Part shown: positions 1 through 12,882 of the stretch, in pieces | Position numbering within the stretch: position 1 is the first letter of the stretch | How the letters are laid out: each line of letters starts with the position of its first letter | From: Fomitopsis serialis | Taxonomy: Eukaryota; Basidiomycota; Agaricomycetes; Polyporales; Fomitopsidaceae | Length of the DNA: 64,000 nt | Assembly (NCBI RefSeq): GCF_022376445.1 | Contig: NW_025955145.1 | Location: forward strand, 1 to 64,000 | Direction: 5' to 3' | Position numbers and translations under genes: made by a program | Notes under the pieces: model-generated | Databases searched by the model: none | Seen by the model: only the letters and a program-made list of their open reading frames with translations | What the model was told of the DNA's origin: nothing

Positions 1-477
1 CGAGGTCTGTTCGCGACGCGGCGCACTCAGCGCACGCGTCTCTCAAACGCCGCGGCGCCGCCTCGCATGCGCACGCACAGGCACGCACTCCGGTCCCCCT
101 CTAACTGCAACGGGGAGAACTTGCGCAGGTTCTCAGACGTTGCGGCGCTCATCAACATCTTGTCGTTATAACTCTGATGCTCAGTGGAGGGCTCCGGGGA
201 GGACCCGCGACCCACGAAGACGCTCGCGATCGTGCTCAATTGCCCGTGCCTGCCAGGATCACCTCCTATGTTCACGCCATCATGGGGCTCCCGTATTTTG
301 GCAGCGCCATCGGACGCGACTGAACCATCTGGCCGTATTATCCTCAGGGCGGTCCGGGCGTTTGTGTAGATAAAACATCATATCAGCCCGCTCACCCCGG
401 ATCGGAAGTGGTCGCGTCATCTCATATTACAGCTTGTCTGTCCCGGCTGTCCGAGCACATACAACGCCGTACTCGGA
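1..477. other. 5' edge, no gene recognised
   Basis: Short open frames on both strands show no recognisable domain. The stretch may contain upstream exons of the uncertain fragment that follows, but nothing decides this. Confidence 0.3.
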
Positions 478-1012
478 ATGCTCCTCCTTACCTCTCAGGT
501 CCTCGAGTTGCCCCTGTCGAACTGCCAAGACTTAGACACATCGCAAGCTGAAGACATTGACACTCTGGATCTGAGTATGAGCGCCACACTACCATCTAAC
601 TATCATCCAGGGCGACGTTCGGTGAGAGTCAAAATTTTTGGCTCGCCCTCTGCGAGGGATTATCCCGTGTCCTGTGAGCTCATAGCAGGCAGCGAATGGG
701 CAAAGTTCGGAGTGGAGACCCACTTTAGACATCAAGATTGCCTTTACAGATGATCGCCCAGCTCTTCGCCTCCTTCTTTCCCCACACCCCCATCCCGTAC
801 GAGCCCGTGTACCTTTCCTGGTTACGCAGGCTCTCGATCCCAGCCCGCGTCCGGATGACCGCACCGTATGGCGCGATCTCTGTACGTACGACTTACAGGG
901 CGCCTCACTAGAGCCGGGCTCGTGCTCGATCGATGTGCGGCGTAGTATGCAGGAGTGCGCACGAACGACTTCTCCCACCCGCGCCCTGTACGTACAGCGG
1001 TGTTTAGTATAG
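478..1012 (+). CDS. Uncertain two-exon gene fragment, unknown function
   Basis: Two open segments, 478-673 and 729-1012, join in phase across a plausible 55-nt intron (donor GTGAGC at 674, acceptor TTTAG at 728). The joined frame reads continuously through a charged stretch (KIAFTDDRPALRLLLSP) and ends at TAG 1010-1012. I recognise no domain. The start may be ATG 478, or the exon may begin at an acceptor near 498 with earlier exons upstream; the 3' end may also be an intron. The case rests only on the matching phase and the intron size, so this could be a decayed gene or chance. Confidence 0.3.
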
Positions 1013-3535
1013 GTCATGAGATCGGTCGAACTCACCATTCATTCTCATGCTCTCGTCCGCGTGCGTTGAATCGTCCACCAGTAAGCCGTGTCTCTGCGAT
1101 TCGTGGATTGGCGCTGGCGTTGGGCCTTTAAGTATACCGTGGTTGGTTAGTGTTTCTCGTGATCGTCTATAAGCTTGGACCACTTGCAAAAAGGCGTCAT
1201 GGTCAAATTGCTTCCTAGCGAAGTGCGCGGGAGGCCATGTTGCGGCTAGCCACTCCCAAGGCTGAACAGCTTGGTATGATCATCGTGACTATCCCTCCCC
1301 TACCAGGATCAGAAGTCAATCCCGAGTAAAGAGCCCTTCCAGCTAAGCTGGGCTCATGACCGCTGTACACAACTTAACTTACCTATGGATGATACCTCTG
1401 CTAACTGTGGCTCTTCCGTGCGCGCTTCCGCTCTAAGCCCTATACCGACCTCTTCTATTCGCCCGGTCCGGAGCGCTCTAACGCCCCGGCTTCGGAGACC
1501 CCGATGGCCACTGGACATTGACATCGCGCGCGCGATCGGAGAGAAGGACACAGTATTAGCGGGTGGAAGGGAGGGGCCGGCCGTCGGGCTTGCGGCTGCA
1601 GTATGACCGGCTGTCGTCGAACCGCAGCCGGTCGGGCGAGCAAGTTCTCCTGCGCAGGCAGGGATGGGCAAGTGTGCTGATGCTAAGATGAACTATGTAG
1701 CTGGTGCAGTCTCGGGATTGTTCTTTATGCCCGGAGGGGGAGCACCGTCTCGCCTGCGCATATCGAACTACAGTCTACTAAAGTGAGCTTTCTAGCTGAA
1801 GAGCGCTGCTTGCACTAAATGAAACATGCGGCATACCGGATATGCTCGAACTTAACATCGCCGTCCACCCATGTTTGGAGCGAGGTAAGCTCTGGCACAT
1901 ATAACGGGAGCACATACTATAAAATATGAGGCTCATCCATACTCACCATGTTCGTCGTGGCCTACCGGAACCGCCGATTCGGAAGTCGCACCTCGAAATT
2001 GTTCGTTCTTCCGATCGACTGCGCACTCACCGGTGCCTCTTGTGGCGGCGATTGGTGGCAAGTATACGAGCCGGAAATGCTGGCAGGGCGACTACAACAT
2101 AACTCTGCTCAACCAGAATAGTTATCTTGAACATCGAGGTCAGTTTGTGCCCATGTACTTACCGGTAATACTCAGGATTGCAATTTGTTTCACTGTAGTC
2201 CCCTCAAGCCGGGCGCGGTTCGACGTGAATAAGGAAGGACACACGACATTCGATACTCACCTACTTCACGTCTCAGTGACGATTCACGAGCCACTCACCT
2301 TGCAAGTACGTGTGAAACTGGTCTCATGCAGGATAACAATACTGCCCTGTGCTTTCCACCACAAGCTAGGACGAAACTATCAGGCATAAAACCCGTAAGG
2401 GCTCTGAAGCACTCACGACATCCAATATCTGTGTCTTCTCCAAAGTTTATGTCGCTGACGTCCCATCAAACCACTGACATGTCTTCATCGCGATGCAATC
2501 GTCTCGCAAATGGCGGAGGAATCCACTGCTCTAGATGTGAAACTTGGGCAGGAAACAGTGGTTTTCACGTCAAGGGATTCTCGATGCAGAGGCCTGGCTG
2601 TTTCACAGAGCTTCACAAGACAGCCTTGCTGACTTCCACGGGTTCGCGTAGTCCCTGGATGCCGCATATATGTGTCATACATACTGGGAGTTGGTTCGGC
2701 CAGCAGCCTAGGAAGTTGAGCAGTAACATAATGACCTCGGTGCTGACATGGACAGCGGGCTGGCAGGAGGGCGACCCTCGGGCGCCAATACTTACTTGAA
2801 GTAGCTTTTCGGAAAATTCCGGACTAAACTGTATCGGGCCACGATCTAGGTAGTACGCTTCCTCCGTTCGAAGGCAGTGAACGTCTGACAGGAATGTGCG
2901 CGACTTGTATGATGATCCACTATCCAACATTTGTGAGTGAACTATTGAGCTGCCTCGAAAGTCAAAATGGGCTGGACTTGAACGACCCAGTCTCATACGC
3001 ATGCCGATTTGTTGTCAGTTAAGTTCCAACGCGGGGAGTACCTTTCAACCTTTGTGGTATCATGTCAACCGTTGATCACTTTTCAAGGGCGTTCTCTTTC
3101 CAAGACGACATTGACTTGCGATCTGGAATCTCGTAATTCCGCCGCATCTTCCGAATACGACTCCATGCGATGAAGGGAAGGTCACGGTCGTGTTTGATGC
3201 AACCTATTTAAGTATTAGACCGTATTCGCCAGGACTTAGGTCGCTGCACAGAAATGATCGCAAAGTGGAGCCAATTTCGCCAAGACTTTTGCTCCAACTA
3301 CTGCAGATTCGGCCCTAAGATGCCTGCTATTGAGGCGTACGTGTGGTGCAGAGTCTCAGAGCCTCCTCAACTTCAAATATTCCGTGGCCTAGGTGCTAGC
3401 GGGTACGGTCTAATGGCAGCGCCATTCGATGATTTTGGCCGGGTCGACGAGATTGAGGAGGAGGAGGAGGAGGTTGAAGATCATTAACCCACCCCTGTCT
3501 CACAGCCTCAGGGACTCGGACACCCCGGCCGCGGG
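1013..3535. other. Long region without a recognisable gene
   Basis: Open frames here are short, without ATG context or conserved motifs. A frame at 3254-3487 ends in a run of glutamates encoded by a GAG repeat (about 3454-3474) and may be chance. I see no RNA gene or terminal repeats. Confidence 0.3.
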
Positions 3536-3542
3536 TATATAA
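3536..3542 (+). promoter_or_regulatory. TATA box of the secreted-protein gene
   Basis: TATATAA lies in a GC-rich context and is followed by a CT-rich tract (about 3570-3590), a common core-promoter arrangement in filamentous fungi. It sits about 230 nt before the ATG at 3775, implying a long 5' leader. Confidence 0.5.
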
Positions 3543-3774
3543 GAGGGAATGATTGGCATGGATCGCCAGCTCTTCTCTTCTCTTTCTGAGCTCACCCCGA
3601 GTATAGGTGCCGGTCGGTGAGCCGCCTTTGCGCAAATCTGTTCCGCTGACGACAGTGTACTCATGGATGTCCTTCGACCACTGGCAGCCTGACTTGTTTT
3701 TCACTGCGAGTCGATCCTTCATTCACGTCTCACTTTACGACCTAGCCACTCTCGCTCCCACTTAGCTTCCGACA

Positions 3775-4680
3775 ATGCGTTTCGCGTCCGCCTTTTCGTT
3801 TGTCCTCGCCGCTGTTGCCGCGGTCCCAGCACTGGCCCTTCCTACCTGGCGGTATGCACCATTCACGCAATCTAATCACAGGTTATTGGTATACTTATGT
3901 ATTCTTTTAGGTCATCTGCTCAAGAGCGTGCTCTGACTGGGTATGGTCAACCCCCGGTAGCTCGTGGGTGGACCGACGTCGTAGTAGCAAGGGCCCCCGA
4001 CCTGGAGGATGGTCTGCTCGCTCGCGACGATTTCTACGTGCGCTCCTACGACGATGAGCTCTATGCTCGTTTCGACTACGAGGACGTTCAAATGCAGAAA
4101 CGCGAGGACGCCCGAGTCCTTGCCCGGGAGTTGGCGCACTTGCTCCTTGCACGTAACGGACGTAAGCAGGATCATTTGGATTCATTAGATCAGCAGTTTA
4201 CTGAGACTACGCAGATATGCACCCAGTATCGGTGATTCAACAGACGCCAGGTATGCGCGAGTTATTCACTCGTCAATCCGCATGTTGACTGATACTTATA
4301 TATGTTCCTGCACAGGTGATGACGGTCTGTACCACTGGAAGCTCCTCATCGGTGCCGAGCGCGCAGCGGGCACCGTCTGGCACGACGTGATCTGGTCCGA
4401 CAAGAAGCACATCGGCATGGAGCACCGCGGCCCCAAGGCCTTTGACGCGGCCAAGTCGAAGGGCCACATCAAGACCTGGCACATCGCTGACATCGACGCC
4501 GCACACGTCGCCCATCTTAACACCATCGCGGCGAGCACCCGCACGCCGAAGTACGAGATCGCCGACATTGACAAGAACTGCCAGACGTGGATCGAGGACG
4601 TGATTAAGGAGGCGGTGAGCAAGAAGATCCTGCCTGCGAGCGCAACGTCTGCGCTCGCGAAGGTCCCGAAGGCGGAGTGA
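3775..4680 (+). CDS. Small secreted protein, unknown function
   Basis: Four exons, 3775-3851, 3911-4161, 4215-4250 and 4316-4680, join in phase to about 242 residues. The three introns are 53-65 nt; the 36-nt third exon is inferred because both flanking introns then have normal size and CTGA branch points. The N terminus is a clear signal peptide (MRFASAFSFVLAAVAAVPALA). A charged middle, rich in Asp/Arg/Glu, leads to a C-terminal domain that begins near LYHWKLLIG and carries a NCQTWIEDV motif. That W...H...NCQ..W pattern recalls small fungal proteins with a papain-like or LRAT-like layout, but I cannot assign a family. A TATA box lies upstream. It is probably exported; its function is not known. 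Confidence 0.75.
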
Positions 4681-6268
4681 TTGGCTACGATGTGTTATGG
4701 ATGGATCATCTCATGTTTACATCAGTCACTTGAGCTAATGACGGAATTCAAGCATACTTGGTTTTTAAATATCGACAATCTGACTACCTTGCGGCCCGAG
4801 GCCTGAGTGATTATTATGGCATAGCCCACGGTGATATATGAGTGGCTTTAAATATCGGATAATGTATACGCGTGCATATCTCTGTTACGCGGCGATATAC
4901 GTAACTGTACCGTTCAATACCATGCACATTCGCTTCATCCGCAGTATCTGACGCACGCGGCACAATCGAGGTCTTGAATACCAACCAAGCAGCCTTATCT
5001 TACTTCTATGCGGGATGGATCCTCACGTCACACAAAGCAGTCCCACACAACGCCATAATTGACACATATACCCTACGAAGTAGGTGACAACGTTATCCGC
5101 CATGGACTGCCAAACATCCGCATCGTTAGAGCTCGGCTACAGAGCATAGAAGGAAGGGACTCACATCGTGCTTCTCTGAGCAAGGCTCTACCAAGATCGT
5201 TGCCGACCCGAGTAGACCTCTTCAGCGTCGCAGCGAGTAGCCACCCCGAATTTCGCGAAGGGGCAACCACGGTCGGCCACCAGGACCGCAACGCACTCAG
5301 CTGTGGGAAGAAATGTAAGTGGGTTGTGCCAGGTTCGCCGCCGTCAGGGTACTCACAACTGCCTGGGGCCTAGGAAAGTGGATGCATGTTGGTGGAGAAA
5401 CCGAGGCGATGCGCGACCGTTTATATAGCTCGAGAACGGGTTGAGGGCAGGTCAACAGCGGACAGCGTCCGCGTCTTCCTGAACACCTGGTCCCTCACAT
5501 GGTGTCCTGTGCAGAGGTTCTATGGCTTCTATTTGCTTTCCGAGTGACAGCCCCATACCCCATCCGCACGTATCGTTCACAGCCCTGAGCATCGCGCCGC
5601 GATATGGCTCGAGAGAGCAGCATGTCTGCCTGGTGTGTGAAGGAGATGAAGGTTCACCTCTCACGACTGTCTTCCGGACGGCATCGAGTGGTTCGGAAGC
5701 ACGGGCACGAGGCTTAGTAGCACAGAGCCCAGTCGTTCGTTGGAGCTACACGTTGAATATGGCAAGGTTCATATCATTCTCGTTGCCGTACTATCAACGC
5801 ACGAAGACGCTATGACCATGCACGCCTCAGACAAGCTTCAAGGAGCGCGGTACGGTGGCGTTGTAGTGGCCTACCGAGTCCTGAGGCCTGAGGCCTCGCA
5901 GCGGCAAGCCAATGAGTTCATTCATACGCTGTCGAGGAGCGGGGAAGCTCCAAACAGTGAACCATGTAAACGGCCGTCGATAACCCTACTAGGGTCTGTC
6001 AGAGTAATTGCGCTATGACTTTCACACCTGCAACCTCAGAGACAATGCAGATGCGCTTGTGGGACCATATTTGGTCAACACAGGCATCAACAGCGTGTGA
6101 TGCGCAATTGAGACACGGCTCACGACTGATTGGCCGAATCCCGCTGGATGCTTCACATCGTGTGGCAGGCTGATGCCGCGACAAACCAAAGGGTAGCGAG
6201 AAGGGGATGACGCACTACAACTTTATTATATACCATACAGGCATCGCCTCAATGTGACTCTGTGCAAA
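4681..6268. other. Intergenic region
   Basis: About 1.6 kb between the secreted-protein gene and the convergent 3' end of the ISA2-like gene. Only short frames without motifs; nothing further seen. Confidence 0.4.
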
Positions 6269-7450
6269 CTAAATCTTGAGCTCCCAGCTGACACCACAGC
6301 CACAGCTGCCTCCTTTCGCCTACATGATTTACTACATCACTCACTCTATCACTGAACGTAACACAGACGGGCGCACCTGCGGATTTTCTATTACTCGGAA
6401 GCTGCTACCAATGAGTTCAGTAGCGAAGTCGATGGCAGAGCCCTTCAACAACGCCATGGACACGGCGTCGACGTAGATGTTGGAAGGCTTCACAGTCGGG
6501 TGGGAGAAGTGGCTAAGGGATGCTGCGTGAGCAACTGGAGTGCAGAGTTCGTGGGGGCATACGCACTAGTCGTCTTCTTGTCGCTTCTTCGCGAGCTCTA
6601 GCTTGTACTGGTACCCGTGACAGCCGCCGCTCTCTACCGCTATTCGCAACGCCGCGTTCGGGTTATGCTCTCGATTTGCGAGTGATCGGAGTTGCTGCCG
6701 ATTTGTTTGTCAGCGGATGTAAGTATCATGACGGACGAACAATGCCAATGTCAGAAGCTGCGACGTTCACACCAACCCATATCTCACCTCAACGCAAATC
6801 ACATTCAACTTCGAGCGAGTTGGAGTCACGGAGACTTCGGGCTGCCCAGCTATACAGCAGCCGCGGTTCCTGAGTCTGACAGCATCTGTGGCCGTCAATG
6901 TATGGGCCCAGTAGCTAGCTTTGTGCCAGGTGTATCGACGTGAAAGGCTAGGCAGCACGAGCGAGCCAGGTATGACGACGAGGTGGTAATCGGGGCACCG
7001 CTCCCCTGGCTACGTCCCACACAGTTCACAGCAAAGCCCGTCCGTCCATGTCTCAATGCCAGAAAGATCACTTACCTCTGCAGCCCTGTCAGTAATCTCC
7101 AGCTTCGCCTCCTCTGGCGGTACGAAGTCCACGTCCGGGTCATCCGCATCCTCGTCAGTCTCCTCCACGGAACTTGGCGACGGGTATGCCACAAGCACTG
7201 ACTGCTTCGTCGGAGGGTGCTGCGCGAGAGCAGCTCTTGTCGAAGCCGTGGTGCTGAAGGCACGTCTGGAGTTCGAATGACGCAGAGGTCTAGCTGCATG
7301 CTGGTCTAGTACCACCCCGGTCCGCAGCTCACTCGTCGCCCAGCGATGAAGACAGCGTAAGCCGCAAGTAGATGTGCTTGAAGAAAAGGAGACTGCATGT
7401 CGCCTTAACGAACTCTTGGACACTCTGGTGATGGTGTGCAGCGAGGACAT
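6269..7450 (-). CDS. ISA2: Mitochondrial iron-sulfur cluster assembly protein, A-type (ISA2-like)
   Basis: Four exons, 7450-7076, 6694-6567, 6512-6377 and 6319-6269, give about 229 residues. The first ~110 residues are an Arg/Ser-rich mitochondrial presequence containing RRAFSTTAS. The A-type core follows: LEITDRAAE, then ESGGCHGYQYKLEL, DAVSMALLKGSAIDFATEL and a tail ending CGCGVSWELKI. The three invariant cysteines, Cys150, Cys219 and Cys221, are present. In the family these bind an Fe-S cluster; ISA2 with ISA1 and IBA57 matures [4Fe-4S] proteins in the matrix. The start is the first ATG of the open frame; a GTG-initiated extension was ignored. Intron 1 is long (381 nt), the others 54-57 nt. 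The gene is divergent from the NagA gene, with 456 bp between the ATGs. Confidence 0.92.
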
Positions 7451-7906
7451 GGTGGAGGTACGAGTGAGCACGGTGCTGACTGGTGCTGAGCGGCGCCACA
7501 GAGCAATGACCGAAGCCCCGATCGTAGATTACCAATCTCAGTCCTTTCCGGCGATATCCGGCTAAACTCTCTCTCTCCAGTGGCGCATTGCACTGCTTGT
7601 ACCTTGACCACTACATCCATCTCTCTGTAATGCAGCAGATGTGTTCTTCTCAGCCAGCAGCCGAATGACAGGAATCCTTTTTCATATACATCTCATATAC
7701 AGGAAGCCACACAGAGCATGTGGTAGTTCAACCTGATTTCGCAGCAACGTTCTTCATGGTAATTGGCCAACCGTGTGTTTCCATGCCCGATAAAGGTCTC
7801 GCCCATATGCTCCTCGGCGTCGGAGCATGTCGAACTCGGGGCCTGAGTCCATAAAGCACCACCTCGGCCATCCAGCACAGCCATCCTTTTCAACATCTTC
7901 ACCACC

Positions 7907-9914
7907 ATGTCGTCCCCCAACGGTCTGGTCTGCTTTACCAACTGTTTGTTGCCTTCAGAGGATGGGAGCCTCATTGAGCGCGATCTATGGATCGATGAGC
8001 GTCGGGGAGTTGTCTTAGATTCGCAGGTATGTCCGGCGTGTCGAATTCGAAGTGACTGTGCTGAGTATAGACGTAGAAAACCTTCTTCATGAGGAGGGAG
8101 CGTCCCGATAGAGTGATCGACCTTGGAGGCAACATCCTCAGGTAAGTAAGATCCGCGACCCGTCGTGTACAGATAGGCGACTGATGCCGTAAACAGCCCC
8201 GGGTTCATGGACATACAGATCAATGGAGCCTACGGCTTCGACTTCTCCGTATATGACGGAGACGATGAAGTGTATAGGAACGGAATGCGCCATGTCGCTG
8301 AGAAGATCATCGAGACCGGCGTAACATCGTGAGCTCCTTCCATTCAATCATTACACTGTTCGATTGACCTTCATTATAGTCTTGTCCCCACTATCATCGT
8401 GCGTTCGATCCTCAAACCTGAGATGCAGATTGATGATCCACCCTAGACCCAAGAAAAGTCCCTCTACCCCAAACTGCTCCACCTCCTGCGCCCCTTTGCA
8501 TCCCCTACTACGGCCACACTTCTCGGATGGCATGCCGAGGGTCCCTTCATACAAATGGCGAAGCGCGGTGCGCACGCCCCGCAATTCCTGGTGCCCGCGC
8601 GCGAAAGCTTCGCCTCATTCGAGGAGCTGTACGGTGCCCAGAACCTCGTAGACGAAGAGGACTGGCTCATGGCCGAGGGGAGCGATGTCGGCGTGCGTAT
8701 TGTCACCGCAGCACCGGAGATCGAAGGCGTCATGTCTTCTATTCCGGAGCTGATCAAGCGCGGCGTCGTCTTCTCCATTGGGCACAGGTAAGAGCTACTG
8801 CCGTATCATTGGCGCAGTGCTTATGTGGGGGACAGTATCGCGACGACAGACATTGCGACGCACGCCGTGTACCATGGTGCGCGTCTCATCACCCATCTAT
8901 TCAACGCGATGCCGCAGCTGCACCACCGCGACCCATCCATCATCGGTCTCCTCGGAGCGTCGCCCTCGCTCTATCCGCCCGTTTCTACCCCCGCGTCTCC
9001 TGCTTCCCCGGCCTCACCTGCATCGGGATCCTCGCACGCCCGGCAGGTGTCGTTGAGCAAGCGGCTCGCGCAGCTGCAGATTGAGGCTCCGGGCTCCCCG
9101 GCGGCTGCTCCGAAGGCGACATCGGAGGCGTTCGATGACCAGCAGACGCCGCCACAGACCCCGATCCTGCGCGCTCTCGCGAACACGGGCGACTTGAACC
9201 TGCGGAAGGGCAAGGTCGACGAGTCGTTCGAGCGTCCATTCTATGAGCTGATCGTGGACGGGATCCACTCGCACCCGAACTCTGTCAGAGTGCGTGCGCT
9301 CATTCGGCTTGTTGTGTTGCGCTGATTTGACTTCCTTTGTCAGTTGGCGTATTCTTCTTACCCGGAGGGCTGTATTCTAATTACAGATGGTGAGCGTTCC
9401 CCGGCGATCCTTGTGTGTTCGAAACAGAAGGACCCTGACGCGTAGACAGCGATGAAAATCTTGGACCCGCATCTGCATGACGGTGTGCACGAGTGGCGCG
9501 ACGGGAAGCGCTTCGTGAAGGAGGGCGACAAGCTCTACCTCGAGGGCACGGACACCCTCGCAGGGAGGTACGTGCCGCGTGTTCATTCACCACCCTGCCC
9601 GATTTTCACCGCGAGCTTAGCGTGGTCACTCTGGACAAGTGCGTGCGCAACTTCTCGCGGTTCACGGGATGCTCGCTCGGCGAGGCGATCAAGTGCGCGA
9701 CGTTCAACCCGGCGAGGTGGGTTTCATGTGCCTTCTTGCTTTGCATTTGTGTGTCGTGGGATTCACTGACGTGCCGGATCGCAGGTGCCTGGGGATTGAG
9801 AATAAGAAGGGCACCCTACGCCCGGGCGCAGACGCTGATTTGGTCGTGCTCGACCGGAAGGGCAATGTGCAGAGTACCTGGGTCAAGGGTAGGGAGGTTT
9901 GGAAGAAGAACTAA
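7907..9914 (+). CDS. nagA: N-acetylglucosamine-6-phosphate deacetylase
   Basis: Ten exons: 7907-8026, 8077-8141, 8197-8328, 8380-8398, 8447-8787, 8836-9289, 9344-9389, 9450-9567, 9621-9716 and 9785-9914. All junctions hold phase and give about 506 residues. Family landmarks are visible in order: SPGFMDIQINGAYG, GWHAEGPFI, the metal-binding FSIGHS spanning introns, TTDIATHAVYHGARLITHLF, GIHSHPNS and the catalytic-Asp segment ITDAMKILD. The enzyme removes acetate from GlcNAc-6-phosphate, the second step of chitin-derived GlcNAc use. The sixth exon holds a low-complexity insert with Ser-Pro-Ala repeats (about 8985-9030) between the THLFNAM and GIHSHP segments, longer than in bacterial NagA. One exon is only 19 nt. 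No other GlcNAc-pathway genes are adjacent. Confidence 0.95.
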
Positions 9915-10877
9915 TCAAACGGTAGACTGTTCCAGGGACCTCGTCAGTCATGTATTCCTAATTGCTTTAGATGTTGCATTGCGTCATACCATGCGGCTAG
10001 TTCATGAGAAACTTTGAGATTCTGTGACAAGTAGGCTCTTCAGAATGTAACTTACTACAGCCTTCTTCCAGTCACAGCCGATATGGCTCTCCAGTCAAAT
10101 ACTAGGTACGGAGGTTCGTGACAGGAGTTTCAATTGAACGCGGTGCATAATGTAGACTACGTATTATGGCCGTTTGCGAAAGAGTTGGCGGTGGCGCATT
10201 TCCGTTAACAATAATACCACCACCCGCTCCTCGTCAAACCCAACCCTTTGCTGCACCTGCCGCTCGCCGAACACAGACGGAGAATGATGAGAATAGAAAC
10301 TGCGGTACAAATGCAAAATGTAGCCGCGACTTCCAATCTCACCCGGAGTTCTCGGGAGCCGGATCGATACAGAGATGATCAACTGCGTCATCTACGTCCT
10401 TGCTGACGAGTTCCATCCTCGTTCTTCGGGGTGTGCCTGCGAAAGCTTCGCGAGCCAGGGTACCCGACGGAGCTGCTGCAGCTGTAGATCTGTGCGGGGG
10501 CACATTTCTCACGGATTGTCACTTGGTTATTTTCTACCGAAATGCCATTTAGAGCGTATTACGCGAGAGCGACTTCGACGTCGAATCGACGATCACCTCG
10601 CTGTCAGGGTGAGGCTCGCGCGACGACTTCTTTCTCTTCCCAACCACCATCACTGGGCAGCGAACGCGGCGCATGGCGCGCTACACGGCGCGTTGCACGG
10701 CGACGAGATGGCGTCGAATCAGGATGTCCGGACCCGTGTGCCCTGACATACAGAGCGCAGCGTGGGAAGCGCTCCAGGATCCGGTCAGCCGCTATATTAT
10801 CTTCTCCATTCGCCATAACCCGCCATAACATTATCTGACTCCCTCGCGCAACCACAGCTAGCCTGCTGCAAGCCGCC
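9915..10877. other. Intergenic region upstream of NMNAT
   Basis: Short frames only; no motif recognised. An AT-rich patch near 10788-10800 could act in the promoter of the following gene. Confidence 0.4.
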
Positions 10878-12397
10878 ATGGCCAGCGAACAATCTTCTCC
10901 CTTCACCTATCCGTCCACGAATTACCAGTTTCCTACCCACCGCCTGCGGCGGCTCCGCAATCCAGACAAGCAGCCTCTCGTGCTCGTAGCATGCGGCTCC
11001 TTCAGCCCCATCACCTACCTCCACTTGCGCATGTTCGAGATGGCCGTCGACTACGTCCGCCAGAACACAGACTACGAGATCGTCGCCGGCTACCTCAGTC
11101 CCGTCAGTGACCAGTACAAGAAGCCCGGTCTGCTCAGCGCACGCCATCGGTGAGTCTGTGCACCTGATCTCGAGCTGCTTCGTTGCATTGGATGGCACGA
11201 CGAGTCGGGCCTCAGTATGGGTGCACAGGGGGGACGAATGGGTTTGGCGTAGTCATGTCCGATGCCGCGGACTGTGCCATTGACTTTCACCGCCATGCCC
11301 GTAACCGGTGACTTGGGGTACAGGCCTCAGACACGCTCAGTCGCATGTACGCCACCAAGCCACAGAGCGCCGTGCTATGGTGCGAACAATCCTCCCCGCA
11401 CGGACCTCCGACCTGCTTAGGGAGCACCCAGATTACCTGAGCCTATGGGCGGGTCAGGCCATCCATCTGCGTATAATCAATCATCCCCGAATGGCTCGGC
11501 AGCTGTGAGACTGCGAGGGTTCTTGCATTCGTCACTTCCTGCGCGCTCACCAGACACCTCGCGTGACCGTTGGCCATCCTGTGTCAGGCTATCGCGGGCT
11601 GCTGCGGATTGCATGCAAGAGAACGAGGCTTGCGCTATCTGCATCGTGTTCGCATTCACGTTGCGTATGCTTTCAGCGAGCGTATCTATTCGCTCTGACA
11701 TGGTATGTTTCTGCGGCCGCCGTGCACGTGTTGAAATTCTATTCCGTTTAGTCGTCCACTAGACATTTACTGTGCGTCGTGTGAACAGACACTGACGATT
11801 GCCTCCGCTAGTGTTCACATGTGCAACATCGCCGCCGAGCAAACATCAACATGGCTCACGGTTGACCCATGGGAGGCCCTCCAAACCTACCAACGAACCG
11901 CTGTCGTGCTCGACCACTTCGACTTCGAGATCAACACCGTCCTCGGCGGGATCGCATCACCGGACGGGACGATGAAACCCGCGCGGATCATGCTCCTCGC
12001 CGGCTCCGACCTCATCGCGACGATGAGTGAGCCGGGCGTGTGGTCCGAGCCTGATTTGGACCACATCCTGGGCCGGTACGGCGTGATGATCATCGAGCGC
12101 GCGGGCGCGGACATGGACCAGGCGATCGACTCGCTCTCACGCTGGCGGCACAATATCCACCTCATCCACCAGCTCATCCAGAACGATGTCTCGTCGACGA
12201 AGGTCCGTCTCTTCCTGCGCCGTGGCCTCTCCGTGCGCTACCTCCTTCCCGCACCTGTCGTGGAGTACATCGAGGAGAACGGGCTGTACTCAGACGAGGG
12301 CCCGACTGCGAGCGCAGCGAGCGGCGCGGTGGTCGCGGAAAAGGAGAAGGGGAAGGGGAAGGAGAGCGAGCCGGACTCAAGCGGTGCCAAGTCATGA
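10878..12397 (+). CDS. NMA1: Nicotinamide/nicotinate mononucleotide adenylyltransferase
   Basis: Two exons, 10878-11149 and 11812-12397, join at SARHR/VHMCN to give about 285 residues. The nucleotidyltransferase signature sits at residues 38-49 (ACGSFSPITYLH, the GxFxPxTxxH motif), followed by the family segments DYEIVAGYLSPVSDQYKK, TWLTVDPWEALQ, LLAGSDL, and the C-terminal VSSTKVR with RGLSVRYLLP. These bind the adenylyl donor and the mononucleotide. The enzyme makes NAD+ or its deamido form from ATP. Position 45 is Ile, where many homologues carry Pro. The intron is 662 nt, more than ten times the local norm, although the join is contiguous in the family. A low-complexity Lys/Glu/Gly tail ends the protein. 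Confidence 0.94.
11150..11811 (+). other. Unusually long (662 nt) intron of the NMNAT gene
   Basis: Donor GTGAGT at 11150 and acceptor GCTAG ending at 11811. No exon-like peptide of the NMNAT family is missing across it, so it is read as one intron. I recognise no element in it. Confidence 0.6.
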
Positions 12398-12882
12398 TGT
12401 CCGTCGGGCATGGAAGAAAAGTATAGAGCGGGACAGCAGTATGCGGGGACATTTGTACGTTGCGCGTGGCACACTAGATTGCGCTGGTTTATCTATTCTG
12501 TATTTGTGGATTTCTGATCTGTACGTGCTACTTCATTCTCTTATGCGCAGTCGCGATACGGGGGTCGTCGTGTTGCTTGCTCTCAGCGCTGTTCAGCTGT
12601 TGTGAGGTGACCAGTGACCGGTGACCGAATGATCCCCCGGCGGCCCCTCCAGTCGGAGGAGGGTCATCGTGCACACGATGCCTAACCCACAACAACGAAT
12701 CTTCGTCTTGCTGGTGTTGAGCGGAGTACATAGACAGGGGTAATTTAGGCTGCATGCCTCGCCGCATTACATGGAAGACACCCGGCTGGGCAAGAATGCA
12801 GCGATCTTATGGTCGAAACATCGCTCATTGCGGGATAGAGTCGAATATGGTACAGATCGTGTGGCTTCTCCATTAATTGTCT
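12398..12882. other. Intergenic region between convergent genes
   Basis: 485 bp between the 3' ends of the NMNAT and YCII genes; probably holds both 3' UTRs. No further feature seen. Confidence 0.4.
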
